From Streptomyces puniciscabiei (lineage in GTDB: Bacteria > Actinomycetota > Actinomycetes > Streptomycetales > Streptomycetaceae), in contig NZ_VFNX01000004.1 of NCBI RefSeq assembly GCF_006715785.1, positions 62,001-126,000 on the forward strand: a stretch of DNA of 64,000 bases. The letters run 5' to 3'. A model generated the notes under the pieces. That model worked only from the letters and a program-made list of their open reading frames with translations, had not been told where the DNA came from and made no database searches. The position numbers and the translations under genes are program-made. Positions 42,911-53,655 of the stretch are shown here, piece by piece. Numbering within the stretch: the first letter of the stretch is position 1; the number at the start of each line of letters is the position of its first letter.

Positions 42911-44092
42911 TCAGTCGCGTGCGGCGGCCGGCGCCTCGGGGCGGGCCTCGGCCGCGTCCGGCTGGGCGGCCGGGCGGCGGCGCCGGCGCAGCAGCAGGCG
43001 TCTCGCCGGGCGCTCCACCGCCTCGTACAGGAGCCAGGACAGCCCGAGCGACACCGTGAACACGGTCGTGGTGACGGCGGTCCCCGCCAGCAGACCGAAG
43101 TGCGGCTTCGTCCCGAGCAACTGCGTTGCGGACCGGATCACCAGCAGATGGACCATGTAGAAGGCGAACGACAGCTCGCCGAGCCGCACCAGCCGCCGGC
43201 GCCGCCACAGCGAGGGCAGCCCCTGCATGTCCGCGACGGCCGCGGCCGGGATGAGCAGCGTGAACCCGGCGATGGTGCACACGGTGGCGGAGTAGCCGGG
43301 TGCGACCTGCGGCACGAGGAAGTAGCCGATGATCGCCAGGGCGAGCGAGGCCTCGAGACCGGGCCCGCGCCACCGGCCGAGCAGCACCAGCCGCGCGGTG
43401 ACCGCCCCCAGGACGAACTCGGGCAGCCGGGCCGCCGGGAACGAGTACAGCGCGTACGTCCACCAGTGGTGGGCGTCCGCCCAGGCCAGCACCACGACCG
43501 CCACCAGCGACACAACGCCCAGCGCGGCCGAGGCGCGTGCGCCGAGCCGGCGCAGCACCAGGAACAGCAGCGGGAAGGCGGCGTAGAAGAACGCCTCGCA
43601 GCCGAGGGACCAGCTGACCGGGTTCAGCGTCTGCCACCACGGACGCCACCAGGGGTGCAGCAGCAGCGCATTGGACAGGGCCTGCTTCGGTGTCGGCCGC
43701 GGCTGGCCGGCCAGCGTGTAGGCCATGAGCAGGGCGATGGCCAGGGTGACCAGGTGCACCGGGTAGATGCGGGCGATGCGCCGTCTCCAGAAGGAGAGCA
43801 CGCGGTCACGGGGCCGCGCCGACCAGGTCAGAACGAACCCGGACAGCACGAAGAAGAACGACACGCCGGTGGCGCCGGCACCGAAACCCCAGTACACGAG
43901 GCGGCCACCGGTGCCTCCGAAGTAGCCGAAGTTGTTCACGTGAAGTCCGAACACCAGCAGGGCCGCCATCCACCGCAGCCCCGTGAGGGAGGGCAGCGAG
44001 GGCATGGCGGCGGCTGGGGAGTCCCTGGCGGTCGTGTCGCCGGAACTGGTGGGCGGCGTCGTCCGGAACGTCCGGGTCGTCGCCGTTGTCAT
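42911..44092 (-). CDS. Membrane acyltransferase family 3 protein
   Basis: A 393-residue integral membrane protein with about ten hydrophobic segments. LTGLRWMAALLVFGLHVNNF carries the conserved Arg and His of acyltransferase family 3 (OafA/YrhL-like), followed by SFFFVLSGFVLTWSARPRD and FWRRRIARIYPVHLVTLA. Such proteins transfer acetyl or other acyl groups to sugars, antibiotics or cell-wall components across the membrane. The C-terminus is Arg- and Ala-rich. AGGTGA precedes the ATG. The acceptor is unknown and no biosynthetic neighbours help. Confidence 0.9.
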   Translation of the reverse strand: MTTATTRTFRTTPPTSSGDTTARDSPAAAMPSLPSLTGLRWMAALLVFGLHVNNFGYFGGTGGRLVYWGFGAGATGVSFFFVLSGFVLTWSARPRDRVLSFWRRRIARIYPVHLVTLAIALLMAYTLAGQPRPTPKQALSNALLLHPWWRPWWQTLNPVSWSLGCEAFFYAAFPLLFLVLRRLGARASAALGVVSLVAVVVLAWADAHHWWTYALYSFPAARLPEFVLGAVTARLVLLGRWRGPGLEASLALAIIGYFLVPQVAPGYSATVCTIAGFTLLIPAAAVADMQGLPSLWRRRRLVRLGELSFAFYMVHLLVIRSATQLLGTKPHFGLLAGTAVTTTVFTVSLGLSWLLYEAVERPARRLLLRRRRRPAAQPDAAEARPEAPAAARD

Positions 44093-44272
44093 CGAATCAC
44101 CTGCCGCAGAGGATTGGCGTGGGGCATGAAGGGGTACCTTGCCCGCTCACCCCGAGTCCATCACGTCACATGGCAAACGTCACACTCGCTGCCGAACGAG
44201 GGACTGCTCCGTATGCCACGGACGGCCGGACCGGGTGCACCCGTACGAGTGATGTCCCACGCACCTCCTTGA

Positions 44273-44570
44273 TCAGCCCGCGGTCGGTTCCTTCGTGATC
44301 CGTTCCAGCATGAACGCCGAGGACTCCCGGGCCCGTTCCTCCCAGGCGAACACACAGACGGTGGCGACGCCGTCGAACTTCGGCTCCCGCAATGTGTCGA
44401 AGAACACCTTTCAGTCGCCCTCGCCCTGGCCGATGTCCAGGTGCTGGCGGATCCCGGCCTGGGTGCCGGGCGGGTTGAGGCTGTACCGCAGGCCGGAGGA
44501 CCCCTTGTGGCTGAAGAAGGCCGCGATGTGCACGTGTTGCGGGTTGTCGCCCGCGCAGCGCATCATCGCC
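44273..44570 (-). pseudogene. Remnant of sugar phosphate isomerase/epimerase (C-terminal part)
   Basis: Minus-strand translation reads HVHIAAFFSHKGSSGLRYSL, then GTQAGIRQHLDIGQGEGD, an in-frame TGA where the family has Trp, then [20 protein letters not shown] and [20 protein letters not shown] to a stop at 44273. This is the C-terminal third of an IolE/xylose-isomerase-like TIM-barrel epimerase. The rest of the gene is missing, and the fragment meets a LacI remnant of opposite orientation at about 44570. It is non-functional. Confidence 0.7.
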
Positions 44571-44954
44571 GCCACCGCCGGATCGTGCACATCGACGGCG
44601 GACGCGGGCCCGGTTCCGCCGAGCGCCGCCGCGCCTGCCGGGCCGCGATGCGCCGGCACGGGCTGGAGGCCGAGCAGCGCGTCATCCCCGGTGATCACAC
44701 CGAGCGGTCCGGGATCGAGGCCGGCCGCCTCCTGCTCGCCGAACGGGACGCCGGCACGCCTCTGCCGACGGCCGTCCTCGCCGGCAACGACCGCAGTGCC
44801 ATGGGCCTGTTGATGGAGCTGACCCGGGGCGGTGTGGAGGTGCCCCGCGACCTCTCCGTCGTCGGCTACCAGCCATCTCTCCCATCTGATGCCGATCGGC
44901 CTGACGACCGTACGCCAGGACGCCCGGCCGATTCCGGAACTGGAGCGGGAGTAG
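44571..44954 (+). pseudogene. Remnant of LacI-family regulator (effector-binding part)
   Basis: Plus-strand frame gives HRRIVHIDGGRGPGSAERRR, GIEAGRLLLAERDAGTPLPT, AVLAGNDRSAMGLLMEL and VPRDLSVVGY, the distinctive C-terminal half of a LacI regulator. Near 44870 the frame shifts, after which SHLMPIGLTTVRQDARPIPE continues to TAG at 44954. The DNA-binding domain and the first half of the effector domain are absent. The sugar epimerase remnant beside it suggests that a carbohydrate-utilisation locus was lost here. Confidence 0.75.
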
Positions 44955-45029
44955 GTTGAGTTGGACCCTAGGCTGGTCGTGCGGAAGACAAGTGGCCCGC
45001 CGCCGGTCTGATTCCGGTGGCTGCGACGC

Positions 45030-46022
45030 TCAAGCCGCTTGCCCCGCAAGGGCCTTGACGAGCTGATCCCGCGTCATTCTCGACCGCCCCGGTACGCCCG
45101 CGGCGCTCGCCCGCTCGTACAGCTCCGCCTTGGACAGGTCACCCAGGTCCTCGGACTCCCTCCGCCCCGCAGCCTGCTTCTTGCCGGTGGCCCGCTTCTT
45201 GCCGGTGGCCGGTTTCCCGCCGCCGCCCTTGCGGCCCCGGGACCGGCTCTGCTCGACGCTCCGGCTGAGCGCGTCCATGAGGTCGATGACATTGGTCGCC
45301 TCCGGCGGCTGGGGTTCGCCGACGACCTCCTCGCCCTCGCGCTTCGCGGCCACAAGCCTCTTGACGCGTTCCTCGTAGGTGTCGTGGTACTCGGTGGGGT
45401 CCCAGTCGATGGTGAGGGCGTCGATCAGCTGCTCGGCCGTCCGCAACTCCCTGCTGTCGCTCTTCGTGCGCCGCTCCGGCAGCTCGGGCACCACGTCGGC
45501 GGGGTCGCGCACCTCGTCGGCCCAGTGCAGGGTGTGCAGGACGAGGACGCGGGGCTGCGCACGCAACGCGGTCAGATACTCCTTGCCGCGCATGGTGAGC
45601 GTGGCGATCCCGGCCTTGTCCGCGCGGTCCAGTGCCGCCCGCATCAGCTCGTAGACCTTCACGTACTCCTTGCCGCGCGGGCCGACGTAGTAGGTGCGGG
45701 CGAAGTACACCGGTTCGATCTGGTGCAGATCGACGAACCCGGCCAGGTCGATCACCTTCGACCGCCCGGGCGCGATCTGCTCCAGCTCCTCCGGCTCCAC
45801 GACGACGTACTCACCCTCGTCGATCTCGTAGCCCTTGACGATCCGGTCGGTGTCGACCTCCTTGCCGGTGCGCTCGTTGACCCGCTTGTTGCGGATCCGG
45901 TCCGAGGTGCCGCGCTGAAGCTGGTGGAAGTGCACGGTGTGGTCCTCGGTGGCGGTGTACAGCCCCACGGGCAGGGTGACCAGCCCGAAGGTCAGGACAC
46001 CGGTCCAGATGGGTCTCGCCAT
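45030..46022 (-). CDS. ku: Ku protein for non-homologous end joining
   Basis: A 330-residue bacterial Ku homologue, which forms a ring on DNA ends and recruits a ligase. The core reads ARPIWTGVLTFGLVTLPVGL at the start and ERTGKEVDTDRIVKGYEID, the usual bacterial Ku signature. After about residue 255 comes a Lys/Gly/Ala-rich linker (KPATGKKRATGKKQ) and a C-terminal SAP/Rho-N-like helix pair, DLSKAELYERASAAGVPGRS. Basic C-terminal extensions like this occur in several bacterial Ku proteins and promote DNA binding. GGCGAGGAG precedes the ATG. No LigD gene is adjacent. The gene after it on the same strand coordinate-wise is a coiled-coil protein starting 50 bases upstream. Confidence 0.95.
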   Translation of the reverse strand: MARPIWTGVLTFGLVTLPVGLYTATEDHTVHFHQLQRGTSDRIRNKRVNERTGKEVDTDRIVKGYEIDEGEYVVVEPEELEQIAPGRSKVIDLAGFVDLHQIEPVYFARTYYVGPRGKEYVKVYELMRAALDRADKAGIATLTMRGKEYLTALRAQPRVLVLHTLHWADEVRDPADVVPELPERRTKSDSRELRTAEQLIDALTIDWDPTEYHDTYEERVKRLVAAKREGEEVVGEPQPPEATNVIDLMDALSRSVEQSRSRGRKGGGGKPATGKKRATGKKQAAGRRESEDLGDLSKAELYERASAAGVPGRSRMTRDQLVKALAGQAA

Positions 46023-46071
46023 GGCTCCTCGCCTCCGTCGTGGGTCAGCCGTCCGTCGTGCTGCCGTGCGG

Positions 46072-47046
46072 TCACCGCCGGCGCGCCAGGCCCGGGGAGG
46101 CGCGCCCGGCGCGGGGGCCGGCCGGCCGGTCGGCCTCGGCCGCGCTCGCCTCGGCCGCGGCCGCCTCGGCGTGGCGCCGGGCCTCCCGGGCGGCGTGGTC
46201 GGCCTGCCGGGCCCGGTCCCGTGCCTCCCGCTCGTCGTCACGGGACCGCTGCTGCTCCTCCTCGGCGTCGCGCAGCCGCGCGCGCAGCTCACGCACGCGC
46301 TCTTCCGCCTCGGCCAGCCGGTCGCGGGCCTCCTCGGCCTCCCGGCCGGCGGCCCCGGCCTCCGCCTCGCGGGCGTGCAGGTCCCGCTCCGCGTCCCGGG
46401 CGGCCCTGCGGACCTCATTGAGCCGGCGCCGGTGTGCCAGCTCGTCCTCGCGCTCGTGGGCCTCGCCCCGCTTCCGCTCCGCCCCGCGCCCGCCGGGCGG
46501 CCCTTCGTCGCGGCTCTTCGCCCTGGCCGCCGCCGGGGCGGCAGGGCGGAGATCGAGGACGGCCTCGTCCGCCTCGGGAAACCCGAACCTGGCGCTGAGC
46601 GGCTTCACGAGCCGCCCTGCCGCCCACTCCCGGGCGGCCTCCGGATCGGCGAGAACGGCGTGCAGCGTCTCCTCGACCTCTCGCTGGACCGCCTCACCCA
46701 CGGGACGCCCGGCCTCGGCCGCCAGCCGCCGCGCCTGGCGCCCGAGCGCGCCGATCACCTCGCTCTGGCGGCGGACGAGCTTGCGCAGCTGCGGACCGTC
46801 CAGTTCGCGATGTGCCCGGCGCAGCGACTCGCCGAGGTCCAGGAGCGGCTGGACCTCCTCCGGCTGCCGGCGCACGAGCAGATTGCCGGCCCATGCGGCC
46901 AGACTCGGTCGCCGCAACGCACCGATCTCCTTGGCGAGGGCCTGATCACCGGCCTTGCGGGCGTCCAGGGCGCGGCGGTCACGGGCGGCGACGAACTCCT
47001 CCGGCCGCAGCCCGTACAGCTCGTCGGCGACGGTGTCCAGGTCCAC
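46072..47046 (-). CDS. Coiled-coil protein of unknown function next to ku
   Basis: A 324-residue soluble protein. Residues 1-165 are helical and mixed (LYGLRPEEFVAARDRRALDA, then LRRPSLAAWAGNLLVRRQPE), and residues 170-310 are a long charged coiled coil of Glu, Arg and Ala (RVRELRARLRDAEEEQQRSR). No known catalytic motif is present. It ends 49 bases before ku in the same orientation, so co-transcription and a role in DNA-end handling are possible, but that is inference from position only. I do not know a named family. Confidence 0.75.
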   Translation of the reverse strand: MDLDTVADELYGLRPEEFVAARDRRALDARKAGDQALAKEIGALRRPSLAAWAGNLLVRRQPEEVQPLLDLGESLRRAHRELDGPQLRKLVRRQSEVIGALGRQARRLAAEAGRPVGEAVQREVEETLHAVLADPEAAREWAAGRLVKPLSARFGFPEADEAVLDLRPAAPAAARAKSRDEGPPGGRGAERKRGEAHEREDELAHRRRLNEVRRAARDAERDLHAREAEAGAAGREAEEARDRLAEAEERVRELRARLRDAEEEQQRSRDDEREARDRARQADHAAREARRHAEAAAAEASAAEADRPAGPRAGRASPGLARRR

Positions 47047-47296
47047 CGGCGTCCCTCTCGACGGCCACTGGGTGACGTGGTCCGAGTTTCTCAGCCCAGG
47101 GCGTTTATGTGCCTTATGGCGGCTTTCATCCGGGTCGGTTGATCACAGCGGGGCGACTGAGGCGGGGCACGGGAGGACCGGTGCGACTTTCGGCGCCGCA
47201 GCTCCACCCATCGGCGCCGGATTCCCGCCCTTCGGCCCCGCCGTGTAGACCGGCGGCGGACGGCGCCGGTGCGGCCGGGCCCGGCAGGGTGGCCGT

Positions 47297-48472
47297 ATGC
47301 AGAGGACCGAGGGGATCAAGCGCGCACAGTTCCTGGTCGGCCTGGCGTCCGCGGGGCTCGGCGCGGCCGTGCTGCCGTCGGGGGAGGCCCGCGCCGCGCA
47401 GCCGCACACCGCGCGGGGGAGCTCACGCCGGACACATGGCGCGCGGGGCGCGCTGCGCCACCACGGGGTCGTGTACACGGTGGGTGCGGGGGAGACACCG
47501 GGTACGGCGTTCAGTGCGGCCCGGATGCGGGAGGACATCCGGGTCATCCGCGACGAACTGCACGCCGACACCGTCGATGTGACGGGGGACGGCGTCGAAC
47601 GGCTCACGGCCACGGCTGCCGAGGCGGCCGAACGGGGACTGCGCGTCTGGCTGCAACCGACCCTCGGCGACGTCCCGGAGGGCGACATCCTGGAACACCT
47701 GGCCGAGACCGGCCGGTTCGCGGAGCGGCTGCGCCGGCACGGGGCGGCCGTGGAGCTCAGTGTGGGCTGCGAGTTCTGGCTGTTCGTGCCCGGGATCGTC
47801 CCCGGGGACACCGTCTTCGAACGCATCCGGAACCTGAACGACGGCACGGTGGACCCCGTCGCGGTGCAGCGGCGTCTGGACCGGTTCACGGCGAAGGCGG
47901 CCGCGGTCGGCCGGTCCGTCTTCCACGGCCGGCTGAGCTACGCCGCCGCCCAGGACGACGAGGTCGACTGGCGCCTCTTCGACATCGTGGGCATCGACTA
48001 CTACTCGTACTTCCCCCACGCGTCCGGCTACATCAGGGAGCTGAGCCGCCATCTGCGGTGGGGCAAGCCGCTGGCCGTCACCGAGTTCGGCACCTGCGCC
48101 TACGTCGGGGCGCCCAGGACCGCCGGCATGGGCTGGGACGTCGTCGACCGCGACAAGCAGCCCCCGGAGATCAAGGGCGACCTGGTCCGCAGCGAGCGCA
48201 CCCAGGCGGCGTACCTGATGCGGCTCCTGGACGTCTTCTCCCGGATGGGCCTCTACGCGGCGATGGCCTTCGAGTTCGTGACCCCCGACGCCCCGCACCG
48301 CCCGGGCGATCCGCGCCACGACCTCGACATGGCGAGCTACGCCATCACCAAGGCCATCAAGGACCGCCCGGACGACCCCTGCTCGGGCTGGCACTGGGAG
48401 CCCAAGGAGGCGTTCCATGCCCTGGCCCGCCGCTACGGTCACGCCCGGCCCGGCCGTCGGCCCGGCCACTGA
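47297..48472 (+). CDS. Secreted TIM-barrel protein, glycosidase-like
   Basis: A 391-residue protein with an N-terminal export-like segment (KRAQFLVGLASAGLGAAVLP, cleavage near ARA). The mature part looks like a clan-A glycosidase barrel: a strand AAVELSVGCEFWLFVPG carrying a possible acid Glu, FDIVGIDYYSYFP, and a strand LAVTEFGTCAYVG with a possible nucleophile Glu. Some database homologues are labelled abortive infection proteins, a label the sequence does not support. The gene stands alone with a 250-base gap upstream. Substrate and activity are unknown. Confidence 0.7.
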   Translation: MQRTEGIKRAQFLVGLASAGLGAAVLPSGEARAAQPHTARGSSRRTHGARGALRHHGVVYTVGAGETPGTAFSAARMREDIRVIRDELHADTVDVTGDGVERLTATAAEAAERGLRVWLQPTLGDVPEGDILEHLAETGRFAERLRRHGAAVELSVGCEFWLFVPGIVPGDTVFERIRNLNDGTVDPVAVQRRLDRFTAKAAAVGRSVFHGRLSYAAAQDDEVDWRLFDIVGIDYYSYFPHASGYIRELSRHLRWGKPLAVTEFGTCAYVGAPRTAGMGWDVVDRDKQPPEIKGDLVRSERTQAAYLMRLLDVFSRMGLYAAMAFEFVTPDAPHRPGDPRHDLDMASYAITKAIKDRPDDPCSGWHWEPKEAFHALARRYGHARPGRRPGH

Positions 48473-48883
48473 CCCGGCGGGCGACCGCGATGATCTCCCC
48501 GGCCATCGACGTGACCGGGTGGGCATCGGAAACGCAGGGGCGTGCGTCGCGTCGGTGTCCCTCGCCCGTGACCGGCGTCCGGTGAGGGCGGGGCCGCAAC
48601 CCCTACCGCCGACGGATGTACGCCGGTCCGCGTGCGTTCCGGCTCACCCGTTCGGAGGGCTGTCCGGCTTGGCGCGCCCCCGTCGCCGATACCGGGCCGC
48701 ATGATGCGGGCATGCTCCCGGCCCACCCCACGCCCCGCCCGCCGCGCAGGGCGGCGTCGCGTGCACGGGAGGCGGGGCCATGCGACGGCAGGGACGAGCG
48801 CAAACACCCGGGCGGGCGCCGAGGCGGACGCGGAGGTGAACGGCGGCCGCCGGGACGCGACCAAAATTGCATGGTTCGTTTTC
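48473..48883. other. Intergenic region upstream of furA
   Basis: About 410 bases without a believable gene; apparent frames are GC artefacts. The last 25 bases before the furA promoter (48861-48883) are AT-rich, with CCAAAATTGCATGG and GTTTTC, in contrast to surrounding sequence. Confidence 0.5.
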
Positions 48884-48920
48884 TTGAATCACTCGTGTTT
48901 GTGACGGTAGGTTCGCCCTC
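48861..48920 (+). promoter_or_regulatory. furA promoter with AT-rich upstream site, probably leaderless
   Basis: TTGAAT (48884-48889) and TAGGTT (48908-48913) are spaced by 18 bases. The -10 ends seven bases before the ATG at 48921, so transcription would start at the start codon and the mRNA would lack a leader. The AT-rich tract just upstream of the -35 matches the position of the FurA autoregulatory site known in mycobacterial furA-katG operons. Confidence 0.65.
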
Positions 48921-49358
48921 ATGACCGCCTCCCCGCCCCCGACCACCGCCGAGGAGCTGCGCGGTGCCGGCCTGCGCGTGACGGCAGCCCGCGTCGCGCT
49001 GCTGGAGACCGTCCGGGCGGGCGACCACCTCGGCGTCGAGGCGATCGCCTCCGGGGTGCGCGACCGCGTGGGCCACATCTCCCTGCAAGCCGTCTACGAG
49101 GCCCTTCACGCCCTCACCGCGGCGGGTCTCCTCCGCCGTATCGAGCCGGCCGGTCACCCGGCCCGGTACGAGGGACGCGTGGGGGACAACCACCACCACA
49201 TCGTGTGCCGGTCCTGCGGTGCCGTCGCCGACGTCGACTGCGCGGTCGGCGACGCGCCCTGCCTGACCGCATCCGACGACCGCGGCTTCGCCATCGACGA
49301 GGCCGAGGTCGTCTACTGGGGCCTGTGCCCCGACTGTTCCACCGGCCGCAGTTCCTGA
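48921..49358 (+). CDS. furA: Fur-family peroxide-sensing repressor FurA
   Basis: A 145-residue Fur-family repressor. A winged-helix DNA-binding domain covers about 10-85 (LRVTAARVALLETVRAGDHL, ISLQAVYEALHALTAAGLLR), followed by the dimerisation and metal domain with NHHHIVCRSC and CPDC, which supply zinc-binding cysteines, and His ligands for the regulatory metal. It lies 33 bases before katG in the same direction, the standard furA-katG operon in actinobacteria, in which FurA represses both genes until peroxide inactivates it. No ribosome site precedes the ATG, consistent with a leaderless transcript. Confidence 0.95.
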   Translation: MTASPPPTTAEELRGAGLRVTAARVALLETVRAGDHLGVEAIASGVRDRVGHISLQAVYEALHALTAAGLLRRIEPAGHPARYEGRVGDNHHHIVCRSCGAVADVDCAVGDAPCLTASDDRGFAIDEAEVVYWGLCPDCSTGRSS

Positions 49359-51617
<2,259 letters not shown>

Positions 51618-51627
51618 GTAGGGCTGT

Positions 51628-51671
51628 GAGGGCGTCCGGCCCGGCCCGCACGGGTCGAGCCGGACGCCCTC
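51628..51671 (+). terminator. Strong terminator of the furA-katG operon
   Basis: GAGGGCGTCCGGC (51628-51640) pairs perfectly with GCCGGACGCCCTC (51659-51671), a 13-bp stem with an 18-base loop, beginning 10 bases after the katG stop. Confidence 0.92.
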
Positions 51672-51829
51672 GTCGTGGGGCGGGGGCCGGGCCTTCTGTC
51701 ACCGGAACGTCACAGGAGATCCACAACCGTCACAGACGATCCACAGCGGAAACCCGAGGTCTCCCGGCTCTGTCTCCCTCGGCGAGCACCGGCACGGAGC
51801 CGGTCCGACCACCGGAATCGGGGGACCTC

Positions 51830-52543
51830 ATGCACCACCGCAACACCATCCGCCTCGCCGCATCGGCTACGGCCGTGATCGCCGCCGCGCTGTCACTGAC
51901 GGCGTGCGGGCCGGACAACGGCGACGGGACGGCCAAGACCTCCTCCCCGGCACCGGCCTCCGCCACCCCCTCCCGCACCGCCCCCGCCACCACGAGCCCC
52001 GCCAGTACGGCCCCGTCGGCCCCGGGGTCCTCCGGCGGCGGCACGTCGACCGCCCCGAGCACCCCGGCCTCTCCTGCGTCCGCCACCTCGGCCGGTACGG
52101 CGCCGGCCTGCTCGGTGTCGGCCGTGGAGGCGAAGGCCTACCAGGCGGCCAACCGTCCGGAGGGCACCGGCACGGGCGCGGCGATAGTCGAGTTCACCAA
52201 CGTCTCCGGGCACGCCTGCGTCCTGCGGGGGCATCCGTCGGTGGCCGGAGCGGGCAACGGTTCCCCCGAGCACAACCTCCCCCTGAAGGTGACCCCCACG
52301 GGCACCGCCTTCCCCGTACGCCTCGCGCCGGGCGGCAAGGCGTGGGTGAAGCTGACCTTCCACCAGGTACAGGGCGAGGGCGACGGCTACTGCAAGTCCG
52401 GCGCGAAGCCCGCCGTCTTCCCGACGCTCGTGGTCGGCCTGCCCGGCGCCGGCGCGCACCAAGTCGCCCTGAACGACGGCGAGTTCGCCGAGTGCGACAA
52501 CACCGTCGCCGCGACCGCGGTCTCGGCGGCGAAGCCTTCCTGA
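51830..52543 (+). CDS. Lipoprotein with DUF4232 domain
   Basis: A 237-residue lipoprotein. The signal peptide ends in LSLTAC (lipobox), followed by a 60-residue Ser/Thr/Pro/Ala-rich linker that would span the cell wall. The C-terminal domain, from about residue 95, matches DUF4232: AAIVEFTNVSGHACVLRGHP, PVRLAPGGKAWVKLTF and a Cys pair. Function of the family is unknown; it is common and multi-copy in Streptomyces. GGGGGA precedes the ATG. The gene is alone behind the katG terminator. Confidence 0.85.
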   Translation: MHHRNTIRLAASATAVIAAALSLTACGPDNGDGTAKTSSPAPASATPSRTAPATTSPASTAPSAPGSSGGGTSTAPSTPASPASATSAGTAPACSVSAVEAKAYQAANRPEGTGTGAAIVEFTNVSGHACVLRGHPSVAGAGNGSPEHNLPLKVTPTGTAFPVRLAPGGKAWVKLTFHQVQGEGDGYCKSGAKPAVFPTLVVGLPGAGAHQVALNDGEFAECDNTVAATAVSAAKPS

Positions 52544-52719
52544 CCGGCAGGTGACCACTGGGCGGCCGGGACGCGGACTGCGACCCGGACCGCCCCGCGA
52601 GGGGGCGCGGGGCTCTGTCCGATGTGCGGCTGGCGCCGCGTGGGCGCGGGCAGCTGCCACGACGTACCCGCGGATGCCCCACGACCTCCACCCCGACGGC
52701 GCTGCCGCGCACGGCGACT

Positions 52720-53655
52720 TCACCTCCGCAGCGCCTCGAACGCCTCCCGCCCCGCGATCCCGATCGCGAGGTCGATGTCCGGGGCGAGCCCCGCCCGACG
52801 CCCGGCAAGGGTGAGCGCGGCCATGGCCACCCGGTGGCCGGAATCCGCCTCGACCACACCGATCTCGTGCCGCAGATGCAGAAACGTCCCGGTCTTGCCG
52901 CTCCAGCGCAGCGAGTCCGCCCGCAGTTCGCTCGCCAGCCGGTGTGTGAAGACCTGCAGCCCCATCAGCCGGCGCAACTCCGCCGTCGCCGTCGGGGTGG
53001 AGACCTCGTCGCACCACACCCGCCGCAGAAGATCGACGAGCGCCGCCGCCGACCCGGCGTTGGCGTGCGCCGGATCCAGGGTCGCGATGGTGTACCGGCC
53101 GGCCCGCTCGTCCCGCAGCGCCAGTTCCAGCGCGAGCGAGAAGTCGTTGCCGGCGGCACCGGCGGCGCACTCGTACATGTGGTTCATCCGGTGCCGCATC
53201 CGGATCTCTCCGCATCCCCAGGCGCGCAGCCGCTCGTCGACGTCCGCCACCGGCACCAGGTCGAGCAGGGTGTCCGCCGCGGCGTTGTCGCTCACCGACA
53301 GCATGAGCAGGAGCAGATCACCGACGGCCACGCTCGCCGGGTGCGCGAACGCGGCGAGCCCGGTGGGACCGACGCTGCTGCTCGCGGGATCGACCGTCAC
53401 CGGCTGCGCCGGATCGAGCTCGCCGGCCGCGATCCGGTCCAGTACGACGAGGGCGAGGGGAACCTTCACGACCGACGCGAGCGGCATCAACTCATCTACG
53501 CAGAAGCCGAGTTGCTCACCAGTGTCCAGGTTCCTGGCGAGGAACGAGCCACGCACGCCGAGGGCCGCCCAGTCCGCGGCGATCGCCTCGGCGACGTCCA
53601 GCAGGGCGCCGTCGTCCCCGACGTACGCAGGGCGGTGCACGGGCAGCGCGCTCAT
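52720..53655 (-). CDS. blaB: BlaB-like cytoplasmic serine beta-lactamase homologue (regulatory)
   Basis: A 311-residue protein with the penicillin-recognising triad: SVVK at 61-64, SDN at 122-124 and KTG at 254-256. It has no signal peptide, and no equivalent of the class A Glu166 is evident, so it should bind rather than hydrolyse beta-lactams. Its ATG overlaps the stop of the LysR gene (ATGA). This arrangement, with a divergent beta-lactamase gene, matches the blaA-blaB pair of Streptomyces cacaoi, in which both proteins are needed for beta-lactamase induction. The role is inferred from that parallel. In-frame sequence further upstream belongs to the LysR gene region. Confidence 0.82.
   Translation of the reverse strand: MSALPVHRPAYVGDDGALLDVAEAIAADWAALGVRGSFLARNLDTGEQLGFCVDELMPLASVVKVPLALVVLDRIAAGELDPAQPVTVDPASSSVGPTGLAAFAHPASVAVGDLLLLMLSVSDNAAADTLLDLVPVADVDERLRAWGCGEIRMRHRMNHMYECAAGAAGNDFSLALELALRDERAGRYTIATLDPAHANAGSAAALVDLLRRVWCDEVSTPTATAELRRLMGLQVFTHRLASELRADSLRWSGKTGTFLHLRHEIGVVEADSGHRVAMAALTLAGRRAGLAPDIDLAIGIAGREAFEALRR

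Noticed and set aside
47297..48472. Secreted TIM-barrel protein as a phage-defence (abortive infection) gene
   Set aside because: It has an export-like N-terminus and glycosidase-like strands, and no defence genes are nearby.
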